Positions 26,064 to 35,713 are shown, numbered from the stretch's first letter. The stretch: 64,000 nt of DNA from Bifidobacterium tissieri (GCF_002259645.1 NZ_MWWV01000006.1:124001-188000), one strand, 5' to 3'. A program made the numbers and translations. The notes: generated from the sequence alone by a model not told the origin.

Positions 26064-27248
26064 TTGTTCAATAAGTTTTTCAAGAACATATCGACCGTTC
26101 CCGTCATCGCCGGCGCGCTCGCCGCAGTGACGTCCTTCCTGTTCTCCGCGAAGATCGGCATCGCGGGATCGGTGATCGGCACGGCGGTCGGCTCCATAGT
26201 CTCCACGGTGGCCTCGCAGGTCTACCAGAACGTACTGCGCGAATCCGGAAAGAAGATTCAGGAGGTCGTGCAGATCAATTCCGATGACGACGATTCGTCG
26301 TCCGAATCCTCCGACACCAAGAACGACGCCGCCAAAACGGATGATGCCGTCGAAGCCGACTCCACTCAGGTGCTGGGCAACGAGGCGGCATCCGGCACCA
26401 CGGTCATGCCGGCGGTGGGTGACGCCACGCAGACTCTTCCCGCAGCGGACGCCACCCGGGTGCTGTCCTCCGATGGCACGGCGGCCGATGGTACGAAGGT
26501 CATGACCACGGTCGGTCGTTCGACCGCATCCCACAGTGGCCGTACCACGATTTCCGGAGCGGCCGGCACCGGAACCAAGAACGTCAAGGGTGTGCTCGCC
26601 GCGTCGAAGGCGGCCGAACAGGCCAATCATCGCAAGGCGATCATCATCTCGGTGGTGACCGCACTGGTCGCCGTAGGCATCAGCGCCGGCGTGGTCCTGC
26701 TGCTCACCAACGGACAGGGCACCGACGACGTGGTTCGTCGTCATCTGCCGTCGCAGACGCAGACCACGCAGACCGTGACGCCGAGCGAGACCGCCACGCC
26801 CACTGCGCCGACGGAGAAGAAGACGAGTGGCGCCTACGAGCCTACGGACGAATCCACCGGAAGCGCCGGTGAGCATGCCGGCAGCACATCGGAGTCCACC
26901 ACGGGCACCAGCGGCACGGGCTCCTCCTCCGAGTCCACCACGGGCACCGGTACCTCCGGGGAATCCGACACCACCTCCGGAACATCGGGTTCGACATCGA
27001 ATTCCGGTTCCGGTTCGACGGGTTCCGGCACTGGCAGCGATTCGTCAGGTTACGGCACCGGTACCAGCGGATCGGGTACGTCGGGTTCGACGGGTTCCGG
27101 TTCCACTTCGTCCGACACCGGTTCCGGTTCGTCCGGCTCTGGTTCGACCGGCTCCGGGTCGTCGGGGTCGGGCAGCGGCACGTCGGGTTCCGGTTCGACC
27201 AGTTCCGATACCACTACCGGTAGCACGGGTACCACCAGCATCCAGTAG
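26064..27248 (+). CDS. membrane protein with Ser/Gly/Thr-rich C-terminal tail
   Basis: The 394-residue product begins with hydrophobic helices (about 10-55), then an acidic stretch, an Ala/Thr-rich segment with repeated T-x-[V/T]-[L/M] motifs (residues 101-147), a membrane helix at about 192-215, and a low-complexity tail (from 226) made mostly of Ser, Gly and Thr, with GSG and TSG repeats to the end. GAGAGG lies 4 nt before the TTG start. The tail is probably outside the cell and may be glycosylated. No LPXTG motif is present. The TxVL-type motifs could be kinase or FHA targets. Family not recognised. Confidence 0.75.
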   Translation: MFNKFFKNISTVPVIAGALAAVTSFLFSAKIGIAGSVIGTAVGSIVSTVASQVYQNVLRESGKKIQEVVQINSDDDDSSSESSDTKNDAAKTDDAVEADSTQVLGNEAASGTTVMPAVGDATQTLPAADATRVLSSDGTAADGTKVMTTVGRSTASHSGRTTISGAAGTGTKNVKGVLAASKAAEQANHRKAIIISVVTALVAVGISAGVVLLLTNGQGTDDVVRRHLPSQTQTTQTVTPSETATPTAPTEKKTSGAYEPTDESTGSAGEHAGSTSESTTGTSGTGSSSESTTGTGTSGESDTTSGTSGSTSNSGSGSTGSGTGSDSSGYGTGTSGSGTSGSTGSGSTSSDTGSGSSGSGSTGSGSSGSGSGTSGSGSTSSDTTTGSTGTTSIQ

Positions 27249-27485
27249 GATCATAGTGTTATTCGCCCTGCCGATATGAATGATCTCCGTCGCCGGACGC
27301 ATGGCTATCAACGGCTGTGTGTCCGGCGACGTTGCATATATGCGCGTGCACCCCGTTTTGTGGCACGCGCACAACACGATGTGCCTATAGGACACGCCGA
27401 AGTTGCGTGTATTGGAGTGCATGTGTAATATATTTCAAGTCCGAAACGACCGGTTAGTTGTTCATGGCTATGAACAATGGCTGAC

Positions 27486-27558
27486 GGGGCTATGGCGCAG
27501 CTGGTAGCGCATCTCCATGGCATGGAGGGGGTCGGGGGTTCGAATCCCCCTAGCTCCA
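27486..27558 (+). tRNA. tRNA-Ala (anticodon GGC)
   Basis: A 73-nt cloverleaf has acceptor GGGGCTA/TAGCTCC, T-arm GGGGG-TTCGAAT-CCCCC, and anticodon arm TCTCC-ATGGCAT-GGAGG giving GGC, which reads GCC. Discriminator is A, CCA is not encoded. A perfect terminator hairpin follows. Confidence 0.96.
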
Positions 27559-27563
27559 CTGAT

Positions 27564-27598
27564 AAGGTCCGGAATCCGCATGGGTTCCGGACCTTTTT
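27564..27598 (+). terminator. terminator after tRNA-Ala
   Basis: GGTCCGGAA (27566-27574) pairs with TTCCGGACC (27585-27593) around a 10-nt loop, followed by five T. It begins 8 nt after the tRNA. Confidence 0.9.
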
Positions 27599-27835
27599 CA
27601 ATTCCGTACCGTGTACTCCGATCCATAACACTCGAGGTGCGGCCGGGCCGACATGAAGTCAGGGTCGGGGCTATCCTTATTGAGGTATTTGCGACAACAC
27701 CGCTGGTGGAAACGCAGATATCGCAAATTGACAACGTATTGATTGACGGCATCGAAAGCAACACAATCGACAGTTGAAGGACAGCTAGGCGTACGGGTAA
27801 TGGTACGGCGACCGGGTGAAGGCAGGTGATGTGCG

Positions 27836-28786
27836 ATGATGAGGATTTTCAGCACCGTCAGTGGGCAGATCGAGCAGATTGAGAAACCGGCTCCTGGATC
27901 ATGGATATGTCTGAGCGAACCGACCGATGTGGAGCTCGCCACCGTCGCCGAAACCTGCAGCATCGATCTGGCCGATCTGCGAGCCCCGCTGGATGACGAG
28001 GAGAGGTCACGTGTGGACGTCGAGGACAACTATACGATGATCATCGTCGATATCCCGACCGTGGAGGAACGCGGCGGCCGCGACTGGTACGAGACCATCC
28101 CGTTGTCGATCATTCTGGTGGATGACGTGATCATCACCGTCTGCATGCAGGACACCCCGGTGCTCCATCCGTTCATGGAAGGCACGATCCGGGGATTCAA
28201 CACGTTCATGAAGTCCCGGTTCATCCTGCAGATCCTGTACCGCAACGCCACCATGTACCTGCGGTATCTGCGCATCATCGACCGCGAGAGCGACAAGCTG
28301 GAACTCAAGCTGCGCCACTCCATGCAGAACCGTGAGATCCTGATGCTGCTCGAGCTGAGCAAGACATTGGTCTACTTCACCACGTCGCTCAAATCGAACG
28401 AGATCGTGATGGAGAAGCTCAACACACTGACACGAATCCGTCAGTACCCCGACGATGAGGACCTGCTCGAGGACGTGATCATTGAGAACAAACAGGCCAT
28501 CGAGATGGCGAACATCTACAGCGGCGTTCTTGCGAACATGACCGACGCATTCGCGTCCGTCGTGTCCAACAACCTGAACAATGTGATGCGAGTGTTCACC
28601 ATCATCTCCATCACACTGTCGATTCCGACGCTTATTTTCTCGATGTACGGCATGAACTTTGCCGAGGGACAGTTGGGAATGCCGTTGACCGACAAGACGT
28701 GGGGCTTCGCGGCGATCATCGTCATATCGTTGATCGTCTCCGCTCTGGTGACCTGGTTCCTCACCCGCTCCCGCATGTTCAAGTAG
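27836..28786 (+). CDS. CorA-family magnesium/cobalt transporter
   Basis: This 316-residue protein has the CorA plan: an N-terminal cytoplasmic alpha/beta domain, a long helix region (about 150-250), and two C-terminal membrane helices (about 252-275 and 290-312). The signature YGMNF sits at the end of the first helix (GMN at 272-274), and the loop after it is acidic. ATG at 27836 is followed by a second ATG, and AGGTG is about 9 nt upstream. The solute-binding lipoprotein gene begins 11 bp after the stop and probably shares the transcript, although no function links them. Confidence 0.92.
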   Translation: MMRIFSTVSGQIEQIEKPAPGSWICLSEPTDVELATVAETCSIDLADLRAPLDDEERSRVDVEDNYTMIIVDIPTVEERGGRDWYETIPLSIILVDDVIITVCMQDTPVLHPFMEGTIRGFNTFMKSRFILQILYRNATMYLRYLRIIDRESDKLELKLRHSMQNREILMLLELSKTLVYFTTSLKSNEIVMEKLNTLTRIRQYPDDEDLLEDVIIENKQAIEMANIYSGVLANMTDAFASVVSNNLNNVMRVFTIISITLSIPTLIFSMYGMNFAEGQLGMPLTDKTWGFAAIIVISLIVSALVTWFLTRSRMFK

Positions 28787-28797
28787 GGGGACGCCAC

Positions 28798-29646
28798 GTG
28801 CATGGCGATGTCGCGGCATGGCGATCAGGCCGCATCATAAGGGGATTGGCTGCCGTTCTGGTTGCCACGCTCACGCTGACCCTGTCGTCCTGCGGGCGCA
28901 GCCCACTCGACGTCAGCGAGGTGACCGGTCCACGCATCGTGATCGGCGTGACCTTCGACCAGCCCGGCATGGGGCTGCGCAAGGGCAGCCAGTACAGCGG
29001 ATTCAACATCGAGGTCGCCGAATACGTCGCCCGCAAGCTTGGCTATGCGAAATGGCAGATCGTATGGGAGGAGGCGCCCTACGACCAGCGGGTGTCCATG
29101 CTCGCCAACGGCGATGTGGACATGGTCACCGGCATGTACGTGGACACGACCATGGCCGCCGACGATTCCGCCATGAATGCCCTCGGCTACGACTTCGTCG
29201 GCCCCTATCTCGACGGACGACAGGACGTCATGATGCTGGCACAGGATGCCGATGACATCCACACCATCGGCGATCTTGCCGGACGGCACGTATGCGTGGT
29301 GTCCGGCAGCCGCACCGTGGACGATCTCCAGCAGGCCCTTGGCGCATCGGTCACGCTGCTCGAACAGCCCAGCGCCACCCAATGCACCACGGCGCTGATG
29401 ACGGGAATGGTCGACGCGGTCTCCGCCGAGGCCGCGGTACTCGCCGGCATGGTCGCATCCGCGGACACAGCCAAAGTGACGACGCTGGGACTCGACTATG
29501 CACAGGGCCAATACGGCATCGGACTGAAAACCGGCAGCGACAAGCTCTCCTCGGAAGTGAAGAAAGCACTTGACGGCATGGAACAGGACGGATCCCTGAC
29601 CCGAGCGTACGCCGACACACTCGGCAGGATAGGATACCGGGCCTGA
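28798..29646 (+). CDS. extracellular solute-binding lipoprotein (amino acid type, family 3)
   Basis: The 282-residue product has a twin basic N-terminus, a hydrophobic signal and lipobox LSSC with lipidated Cys32, so it should be anchored outside the membrane. The mature part matches family 3 binding proteins for polar amino acids: VIGVTFDQPGMG, GFNIEVAEYVARKLGY, VSMLANGDVDMVTG and YGIGLKTGSDKL. GTG at 28798 follows AGGGGG. No permease or ATPase gene lies nearby, so it must serve a transporter encoded elsewhere or act alone. Glutamate or glutamine is a guess from the family. Confidence 0.87.
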   Translation: MHGDVAAWRSGRIIRGLAAVLVATLTLTLSSCGRSPLDVSEVTGPRIVIGVTFDQPGMGLRKGSQYSGFNIEVAEYVARKLGYAKWQIVWEEAPYDQRVSMLANGDVDMVTGMYVDTTMAADDSAMNALGYDFVGPYLDGRQDVMMLAQDADDIHTIGDLAGRHVCVVSGSRTVDDLQQALGASVTLLEQPSATQCTTALMTGMVDAVSAEAAVLAGMVASADTAKVTTLGLDYAQGQYGIGLKTGSDKLSSEVKKALDGMEQDGSLTRAYADTLGRIGYRA

Positions 29647-29789
29647 TCAGTCCCGCCGCGCCTATTTCCACTCATGGCCGTGAAGCGCTCGCCGGTCCGC
29701 TCACCAACTGGGACGGCGGATGCGGCGTGTCCGGATGTGTGGTGATAATTGCCCCTGTTACTTGGAATTTTGTCAGACAAAGGAGCAAC

Positions 29790-32777
29790 ATGGCGCAGGA
29801 CGCAACCGAGGCCGATGTCGCACAGCGGAGCGAGAACGGGGAACCCGCATTCCGATACAACGCCGATCTGGCGCAGAAGATCGAAGAGGACTGGCAGAAG
29901 CGCTGGGACGATGAAGGCACCTTCTGGGCAGCCAATGTCAACGGCGATCTGAAGGACGGCGACGGGCGCAACGCCGAGGGGCGTCCTTCGTATTTCGCCA
30001 TGGACATGTTCCCCTATCCGTCGGGCAAGGGCCTGCACGTGGGTCATCCGCTTGGCTACCTCGCCACCGACGTGGTGAGCCGCTACCACCGTATGAAGGG
30101 CGAGAACGTACTGCACGCCATGGGCTATGACGCCTTCGGTCTTCCCGCCGAACAGTACGCCGTGCAGACCGGTCAGCATCCTCGCATCACCACCGAGCAG
30201 AACATCGCCAACATGCGCCGCCAGCTGCATCGCATGGGCCTGAGCTTCGACAACCGCCGCTCCTTCGCCACCATCGATCCCGGCTATGTGCGCTGGACCC
30301 AGTGGATCTTCTCTCGCATCTACGACTCCTGGTACGACGAGGACGCCACCAACCCCAGTGGTTCCAAGGGATCCGCCCGTCCGATCGGCGAGCTGATCGC
30401 CAAGTTCGAATCCGGAGAGAAGGCCATCCCGGGCCATGAGTCCGACGGCAAGTCCTGGGCCGACCTGACCGAGGCCGAGCAGCAGGACGTGCTCAACGAC
30501 TTCCGCATCGCCTACATCTCCAAGTCCCCGGTCAACTGGTGCCCGGGTCTGGGCACCGTGCTCGCCAACGAGGAGGTCACCGCCGAAGGCAAGTCCGAGC
30601 GCGGCAACTTCCCCGTCTTCCAGCGTGAACTCCGCCAGTGGTCCATGCGCATCACCGCCTACGGCCACCGTCTGATCGAGGATCTCGCGACCATCGATTG
30701 GCCCGAGAAGGTCAAGCTCATGCAGCGCAACTGGATCGGCGAATCCCACGGTGCATCCGTGCACTTCACCGTGGTCACGCCGAACGGCGAACGCGACATG
30801 GAGATCTACACCACCCGTCCCGACACCCTGTTCGGCACCACCTTCGCCGTGGTGTCCCCCGAACACCACCTGCTCGAGGACGTGCCCGCCGAATGGCCGG
30901 CCGAGACGCCCGAGGAGTGGAAGGGCGGCTACGCCACGCCCGTCGAGGCCGTAAAGGCCTACCGTCTGGCCGCCGAATCCAAGACCGCCAAGGATCGTGT
31001 GGACGAGGGCGGCGAGAAGACCGGTCTGTTCACCGGTCTGTACGCCGTCAATCCGATCACCGGCGCGAAGCTGCCGCTGTTCACCGCCGACTACGTGCTC
31101 ATGGACTACGGCACCGGTGCCATCATGGCCGTGCCCGGTGGCGATCAGCGTGATTACGATTTCGCCGTGAAGTTCGGTCTGCCGGTCATCTACACCGTGC
31201 AGCCGCTGCCGGAATCCGGCGACGATCTGTCGAACTACGAGGGCAAGGCCCCGTTCGTCAGCCACGATGGCATCGTGATCAACTCCTCCGTCGATGCGAC
31301 CGCGACCAAGGGCGATGCGTTGAGCCTCAATGGTCTGCGTGTGGACGACGCCATTGCCAAGGTGAACGCATGGCTGGAGTCCGCCGGCGTGGGCAAGGGC
31401 ACGGTCAGCTACCGTCTGCGCGACTGGCTGTTCAGCCGTCAGCGCTACTGGGGCGAGCCGTTCCCGATCGTCTATGACGAGGAGGGAACCCCGCATCTGC
31501 TGCCCGATTCCGCGCTGCCGATCAACCTGCCCGACGTGCCCGACTATGAGCCGCGCACCTTCGACCCGATGGACGCCGAGTCCAACCCGGAGGCTCCGCT
31601 GAGCCGCAACGAGGACTGGGTCAAGGTCACGCTCGATCTGGGCGATGGCGAGAAGACCTACTACCGTGACACGAACACCATGCCGAACTGGGCTGGTTCC
31701 TGCTGGTACTACATGCGCTACATCGACCCGACCGACACCGCGCACATGGTGGAGAAGGACGAGTTCGACTACTGGATGGGCCCGAACCACAACGCCACGT
31801 CCGGCAAGTCGGGCGGTGTGGACCTGTACATCGGCGGCGTGGAGCACGCGGTGCTGCACCTGCTGTACTCGCGTTTCTGGCACAAGGTGCTCTTCGATCT
31901 GGGCTACGTGGATTCGGCCGAACCGTTCCACAAGCTGTTCAATCAGGGCATGATCCAGGCGTACGCCTACACCGACGACCGTGGCCAGTACGTGCCCGCC
32001 GCCGAAGTGGAGGAGGGACCGGCCGACGAGAACGGCGAACCGACGTTCACCTGGCACGGCCAGCACGCCAACCGCGAGTTCGGCAAGATGGGCAAGAGCC
32101 TGAAGAACATCATCACACCGGACGACATGTACGCCAATTACGGTGCCGATACGTTCCGTCTGTATGAGATGAGCATGGGCCCGCTGGACGAGTCCCGTCC
32201 GTGGAACACGCGCAACGTGGTGGGCGGCATGCGCTTCCTGCAGCGTCTGTGGCGTAATGTGATCGACGAGAACACCGGCGAGGCCCACGTGTCCGATGAC
32301 GAGCTCGACGTCAAGACGCTCAAGCTGCTGAACAATACGATCCACGATGTGACCGTGGAGATGGAGGCCATGCGCCCGAACACGGCGATCTCCAAGCTCA
32401 TCGTGCTGAACAACCACCTGACGGGTCTGGACTCCGTGCCGCGCTCCGCGGTCGAGCCGCTGATCCTCATGCTGTCGCCGATCGCTCCGCATATCTGCGA
32501 GGAGCTGTGGCGCAGGATCGGCCACCCCAAGTCGCTGGCGCACGAGCTGTGGCCGGTCGCCGACGAGCAGTACGTGGGTCAGGATTCCGTCACCGCCGTG
32601 GTCCAGGTCAAGGGCAAGGTGCGTGGCAAGCTCGAGGTGAGCCCCGACATCTCCGCCGAGGAGCTGGAGAAGCTCGCTCTGGCACTGCCCGCCGTGCAGT
32701 CCAGGCTGGGCGGCCAGCCGCCGCGCAAGGTGATCGTCAAGGCTCCGAAGATCGTCTCCGTGGTGCCGGCCAACTGA
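29790..32777 (+). CDS. leuS: leucyl-tRNA synthetase
   Basis: LeuS charges tRNA-Leu. The 995-residue class I enzyme has the HIGH region PYPSGKGLHVGHPLGY near 75-90 (His-Val-Gly-His), an editing domain in the middle with a threonine-rich TTRPDTLFGTTF motif near 351, and KMGKSLKN in place of KMSKS at 766-770. The Gly for Ser change is known in some families. AAGGAG lies 4 nt before the ATG at 29790. The upstream leader carries no T-box hairpin I can see. An overlapping 1015-residue minus-strand open frame is a shadow. Confidence 0.97.
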   Translation: MAQDATEADVAQRSENGEPAFRYNADLAQKIEEDWQKRWDDEGTFWAANVNGDLKDGDGRNAEGRPSYFAMDMFPYPSGKGLHVGHPLGYLATDVVSRYHRMKGENVLHAMGYDAFGLPAEQYAVQTGQHPRITTEQNIANMRRQLHRMGLSFDNRRSFATIDPGYVRWTQWIFSRIYDSWYDEDATNPSGSKGSARPIGELIAKFESGEKAIPGHESDGKSWADLTEAEQQDVLNDFRIAYISKSPVNWCPGLGTVLANEEVTAEGKSERGNFPVFQRELRQWSMRITAYGHRLIEDLATIDWPEKVKLMQRNWIGESHGASVHFTVVTPNGERDMEIYTTRPDTLFGTTFAVVSPEHHLLEDVPAEWPAETPEEWKGGYATPVEAVKAYRLAAESKTAKDRVDEGGEKTGLFTGLYAVNPITGAKLPLFTADYVLMDYGTGAIMAVPGGDQRDYDFAVKFGLPVIYTVQPLPESGDDLSNYEGKAPFVSHDGIVINSSVDATATKGDALSLNGLRVDDAIAKVNAWLESAGVGKGTVSYRLRDWLFSRQRYWGEPFPIVYDEEGTPHLLPDSALPINLPDVPDYEPRTFDPMDAESNPEAPLSRNEDWVKVTLDLGDGEKTYYRDTNTMPNWAGSCWYYMRYIDPTDTAHMVEKDEFDYWMGPNHNATSGKSGGVDLYIGGVEHAVLHLLYSRFWHKVLFDLGYVDSAEPFHKLFNQGMIQAYAYTDDRGQYVPAAEVEEGPADENGEPTFTWHGQHANREFGKMGKSLKNIITPDDMYANYGADTFRLYEMSMGPLDESRPWNTRNVVGGMRFLQRLWRNVIDENTGEAHVSDDELDVKTLKLLNNTIHDVTVEMEAMRPNTAISKLIVLNNHLTGLDSVPRSAVEPLILMLSPIAPHICEELWRRIGHPKSLAHELWPVADEQYVGQDSVTAVVQVKGKVRGKLEVSPDISAEELEKLALALPAVQSRLGGQPPRKVIVKAPKIVSVVPAN

Positions 32778-32814
32778 TTCGGTGACTCACTGAATCGGCG
32801 GTTCTGATAACGCC

Positions 32815-32847
32815 GTGGGGGTTCCTCTCGTGGAGAGGAGCCCCCAC
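32815..32847 (+). terminator. terminator after leuS
   Basis: GTGGGGG...CTCTC (32815-32829) pairs over 15 bp with 32833-32847 (one G-T wobble) around the 3-nt loop GTG. The stem is very stable but no clear T-run follows, so it may end leuS transcripts without the usual tail. Confidence 0.65.
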
Positions 32848-32972
32848 AGTCGTATTTGCAGTGATCGATGTGATGGTGACGGTAGCGGTAGGTGGTGGAA
32901 GAGGGGGTTCCATTCGACCACATCGTCCTGTATGGCTTGTGCCGTCGGTGATCGCAAGCCCATGGTGGAAGA

Positions 32973-33749
32973 GTGCCGAAACCCCTGTCTCATTCCGAAT
33001 GGTCGTCCGACCCGCCCAGCATCCATGACCTGCCCGTCACCGAGGTGCCATTGCCGGCGGACTATGCCGATCCAACGGCCCTGACCATGACATTGGCCCC
33101 AATCATCAGCGACGATGCCCCGCCGGCTCGGACCGGATCATCATCGATGCTGGGCATGCTCGCCGGCGTCACCGTGGACGACGGGGGAGCCGACGACCTG
33201 CTGGAGCGACGTATTGCGCGTGACCGCCCCCGATTGGCATTGGAGCCACGGCATGCCATCATCATCATCCTGATCCTCGTAGTGGCATTGAGTCTCAGCC
33301 TCACCCTGCTGGTGCAGCAGGGCATGCGTCTCAGCGCCATGTCATGGAAAGAAAGCTCGGCCGACACGCCACCCGCATCGTCGGCACCAACCGACTCCAG
33401 CACATCGTCATCCACTTCATCGTCCCCACCCGCATCGGCCCCGCCGCAGAACCCGTCTGAGTCTCAGCCTCAGGATTCGCCATCGTCAGGATCGGACGAC
33501 AACGACCATGCGACCGATCCCTCTCCGATTCCGACTTCGACGCCCACATCGACGCTGATCGATCTCAATACGGCGACCGTGGAGGAGTTGCAGACCATCA
33601 AAGGCGTCGGCCCGGTCACCGCGCAACGCATTGTCGACCATCGCAACCGGATCGGCAGGTACACCAGCGTCGATCAACTCCTCGACGTCTCCGGCATCGG
33701 CGCCAAAACACTGGAGAAGATCCGCCCCTACGTGGAGGTGCGGCCATGA
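32973..33749 (+). CDS. comEA: ComEA-type DNA-binding membrane protein
   Basis: ComEA binds incoming DNA at the cell surface in competent bacteria. The 258-residue protein has a cytoplasmic N-terminal part (1-90), one membrane helix (about 94-118), a Ser/Pro/Thr-rich linker (125-190), and two helix-hairpin-helix motifs at the end: LIDLNTATVEELQTIKGVGPV and SVDQLLDVSGIGAKTL. The GTG start has a weak GGAAG site. Its stop overlaps comEC (ATGA). Uptake pilus genes are not in the window, so real competence is unproven. Confidence 0.9.
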   Translation: MPKPLSHSEWSSDPPSIHDLPVTEVPLPADYADPTALTMTLAPIISDDAPPARTGSSSMLGMLAGVTVDDGGADDLLERRIARDRPRLALEPRHAIIIILILVVALSLSLTLLVQQGMRLSAMSWKESSADTPPASSAPTDSSTSSSTSSSPPASAPPQNPSESQPQDSPSSGSDDNDHATDPSPIPTSTPTSTLIDLNTATVEELQTIKGVGPVTAQRIVDHRNRIGRYTSVDQLLDVSGIGAKTLEKIRPYVEVRP

Positions 33750-35713
33750 CGGCGCGAAATGGGGGACGTCGGTCATCGTCGCGACCGTATCATGACCGGG
33801 AGCAGGGAAGCCGAGACTGGCGCATGCTGCCCTGCGCGCTCGCCGTCTGGAGCGCAATGCTGGCGGAACACCTGCTGTTCGTCCACTATGCCGATGCCAT
33901 CGGCAACGCCATTGGTGACGACAGGACAATGTGGCCCATGATCGCCGACCGGATGCCGTTGATCGTCGCATTCGTCATTCTTATCGCCGCGTTGGCGTGT
34001 GGCGTGGCCGTTCGATCGTATTGCCGTCATCGTGACCGGAACGCTCGTCGGCATCGATATGGCAGACGCCATCGACGTCGATCATCGCTTCGACGGGGAT
34101 CATCGCTTCGGCCGCGCTTCATGCCTGTTGACGCCATGTCGTTGCGCTGCCATGTCATCGTGATCGTCGTCGCGGCGCTCTGCGCGTTCGTTATCGGCGG
34201 AATGACCGACATGAAACAGTCCGGCGATCCTATCGCCACTGCCATCGCCGACGGCGCGGATACCACCGTCGAGGTCATCGCCACGACGTCCACGCCAATG
34301 GCCACGGCCTCCCTCCGTGACGCCGACTGCCAGACCGACATCCGCGTGCACGGCGTGACGATCGATCGCATTCGTCTGCCGTCATCGCTTGCGGTGCGCG
34401 TTTACGCGACCGGTTCCGCCTGCAGATTACGGCAGGGTGCCGCATACCGGATCGCCGGCACTCTGCGTCAGCCCCGGTTCGGCACGGCGACGGCATGGCT
34501 GATCGTCGACGACGATCCGGATGCGGTGACCGAAACCACGCGGCCGGTCTGGTGGCGACGTGCCGGCACCACCATGCAGGAATCCTTCATCCGCGTCACC
34601 CGCGGGCTTCCCGAGTACGGTCGGGTGCTGGTGCCCGGTCTCACCCTCGGTGTGCTGGGACAGGACGTCGTCATGACGCCGTGGACGGAGGAATCCGATA
34701 CGGAACCACGGGCATGGTCCACCGGTTATGCCGACGATGTCGACGAGGCGTATGCGCAACGATTGGAGGATGATTTCAAACAGGCCGGCATCATGCATCT
34801 CATGGCGGTGTCAGGCAGCCATTTCGTGCTTGCCGCGGTCTTCATGCGACGATTGTGCGCCCGGTTCCTGACACCACGTTGGATAACCGCAGCCGGCATC
34901 GTCGCCGCGTATGCGGTACTCGGCACACTCGTCTACCCCTCCGACTCGGTGCTACGCGCCGCGATCATGGGTATGGGCGGCGTCGCCTGCCTGCTGGCCG
35001 GACGACGATCGCAGGCACTCGCCGGACTGAACTGGACGGTGATCCTCTCCCTACTGTTCGACCCGTCGCTGGCACGCAGCTACGGGTTCGCCCTGTCCTG
35101 CACCGCCGTATATGGTCTGGTCCTGTTCGGTGGCGCCGTGGAACGGTTCCTGAGACGGTTCATGCCGCGAGTGCTGGCCGACACGATGGCCGTAACCGTG
35201 TCCGCGCAGATCCTCGCCCTGCCCGTGCAGACCATGATGAACCCGCAGCTGCCCGTGCTTGCCGTACCTGCGAACATGCTGGTCGCGCCGTTCGTGGCCT
35301 TCGCCACCATCGCCGGTCTGCTGTCGCTTTGCGTGGCATGGGCTATCCCCGTCGTCGGATATGCGCTCGCATGGGGATCGTGTATTGGCACGTTGCCGAT
35401 CGAACGATGCGCCACGCTGATCGGTGGATCCCGATTCAGTGTTCTGCCTTGGACGGAGGGGCCTGTGGGCGCGCTGATCGTCGTGCTCATCGAGACAGGC
35501 GTGTTCTTGATAATGCTGACGGCCCGCAGTGCGATCCGACGATTGACCCGTATGGTGATGCAACGACGATCAGACGGTACCCATCCGTCATATGACGATC
35601 CATACGAGGAGGGAGAACCCTATCGCGCGCGATACATGGAACGTGCGGACGTCTGGTGGCGTGAGACCCGCGCCATGCTGTTCGAACGGGACGTGGGTGA
35701 TGTCCAGCAGTGA
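33746..35713 (+). CDS. comEC: ComEC/Rec2-type DNA uptake channel
   Basis: ComEC carries single-stranded DNA across the membrane in transformation. The 655-residue protein has an OB-like N-terminal region (about 170-260) and the competence domain (from about 275) with many helices, including GIMHLMAVSGSHFVLAA, YPSDSVLRAAIMG and LPVLAVPANMLVAPFVA. It lacks the C-terminal metallo-beta-lactamase domain seen in long forms, as in some Actinobacteria. An Arg/His-rich insert at about 94-122 is unusual. It overlaps comEA by 4 bp and holA by 14 bp, so the three form a tight unit. Confidence 0.92.
   Translation: MTARNGGRRSSSRPYHDREQGSRDWRMLPCALAVWSAMLAEHLLFVHYADAIGNAIGDDRTMWPMIADRMPLIVAFVILIAALACGVAVRSYCRHRDRNARRHRYGRRHRRRSSLRRGSSLRPRFMPVDAMSLRCHVIVIVVAALCAFVIGGMTDMKQSGDPIATAIADGADTTVEVIATTSTPMATASLRDADCQTDIRVHGVTIDRIRLPSSLAVRVYATGSACRLRQGAAYRIAGTLRQPRFGTATAWLIVDDDPDAVTETTRPVWWRRAGTTMQESFIRVTRGLPEYGRVLVPGLTLGVLGQDVVMTPWTEESDTEPRAWSTGYADDVDEAYAQRLEDDFKQAGIMHLMAVSGSHFVLAAVFMRRLCARFLTPRWITAAGIVAAYAVLGTLVYPSDSVLRAAIMGMGGVACLLAGRRSQALAGLNWTVILSLLFDPSLARSYGFALSCTAVYGLVLFGGAVERFLRRFMPRVLADTMAVTVSAQILALPVQTMMNPQLPVLAVPANMLVAPFVAFATIAGLLSLCVAWAIPVVGYALAWGSCIGTLPIERCATLIGGSRFSVLPWTEGPVGALIVVLIETGVFLIMLTARSAIRRLTRMVMQRRSDGTHPSYDDPYEEGEPYRARYMERADVWWRETRAMLFERDVGDVQQ

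Noticed and set aside
26880-27248. Tandem repeat or mobile element in the GGTTCCGG-rich DNA
   Set aside because: The periodicity follows Ser/Gly codons in one frame, so it is protein low complexity.
29647-29789. T-box leader before leuS
   Set aside because: No specifier hairpin, T-box sequence or terminator/antiterminator pair can be made out in the 140-bp gap.
29496-32543. 1015-codon minus-strand open frame opposite leuS
   Set aside because: The product is a low-complexity His/Val/Gly/Arg-rich sequence with no recognisable domain, and leuS on the other strand has all synthetase motifs.
34020-34130. CRISPR-like or repeat array in the comEC Arg/His-rich region
   Set aside because: The CATCG/GATCATCGCTTCG repeats are short, uneven and within an open coding frame, with no equal spacers.
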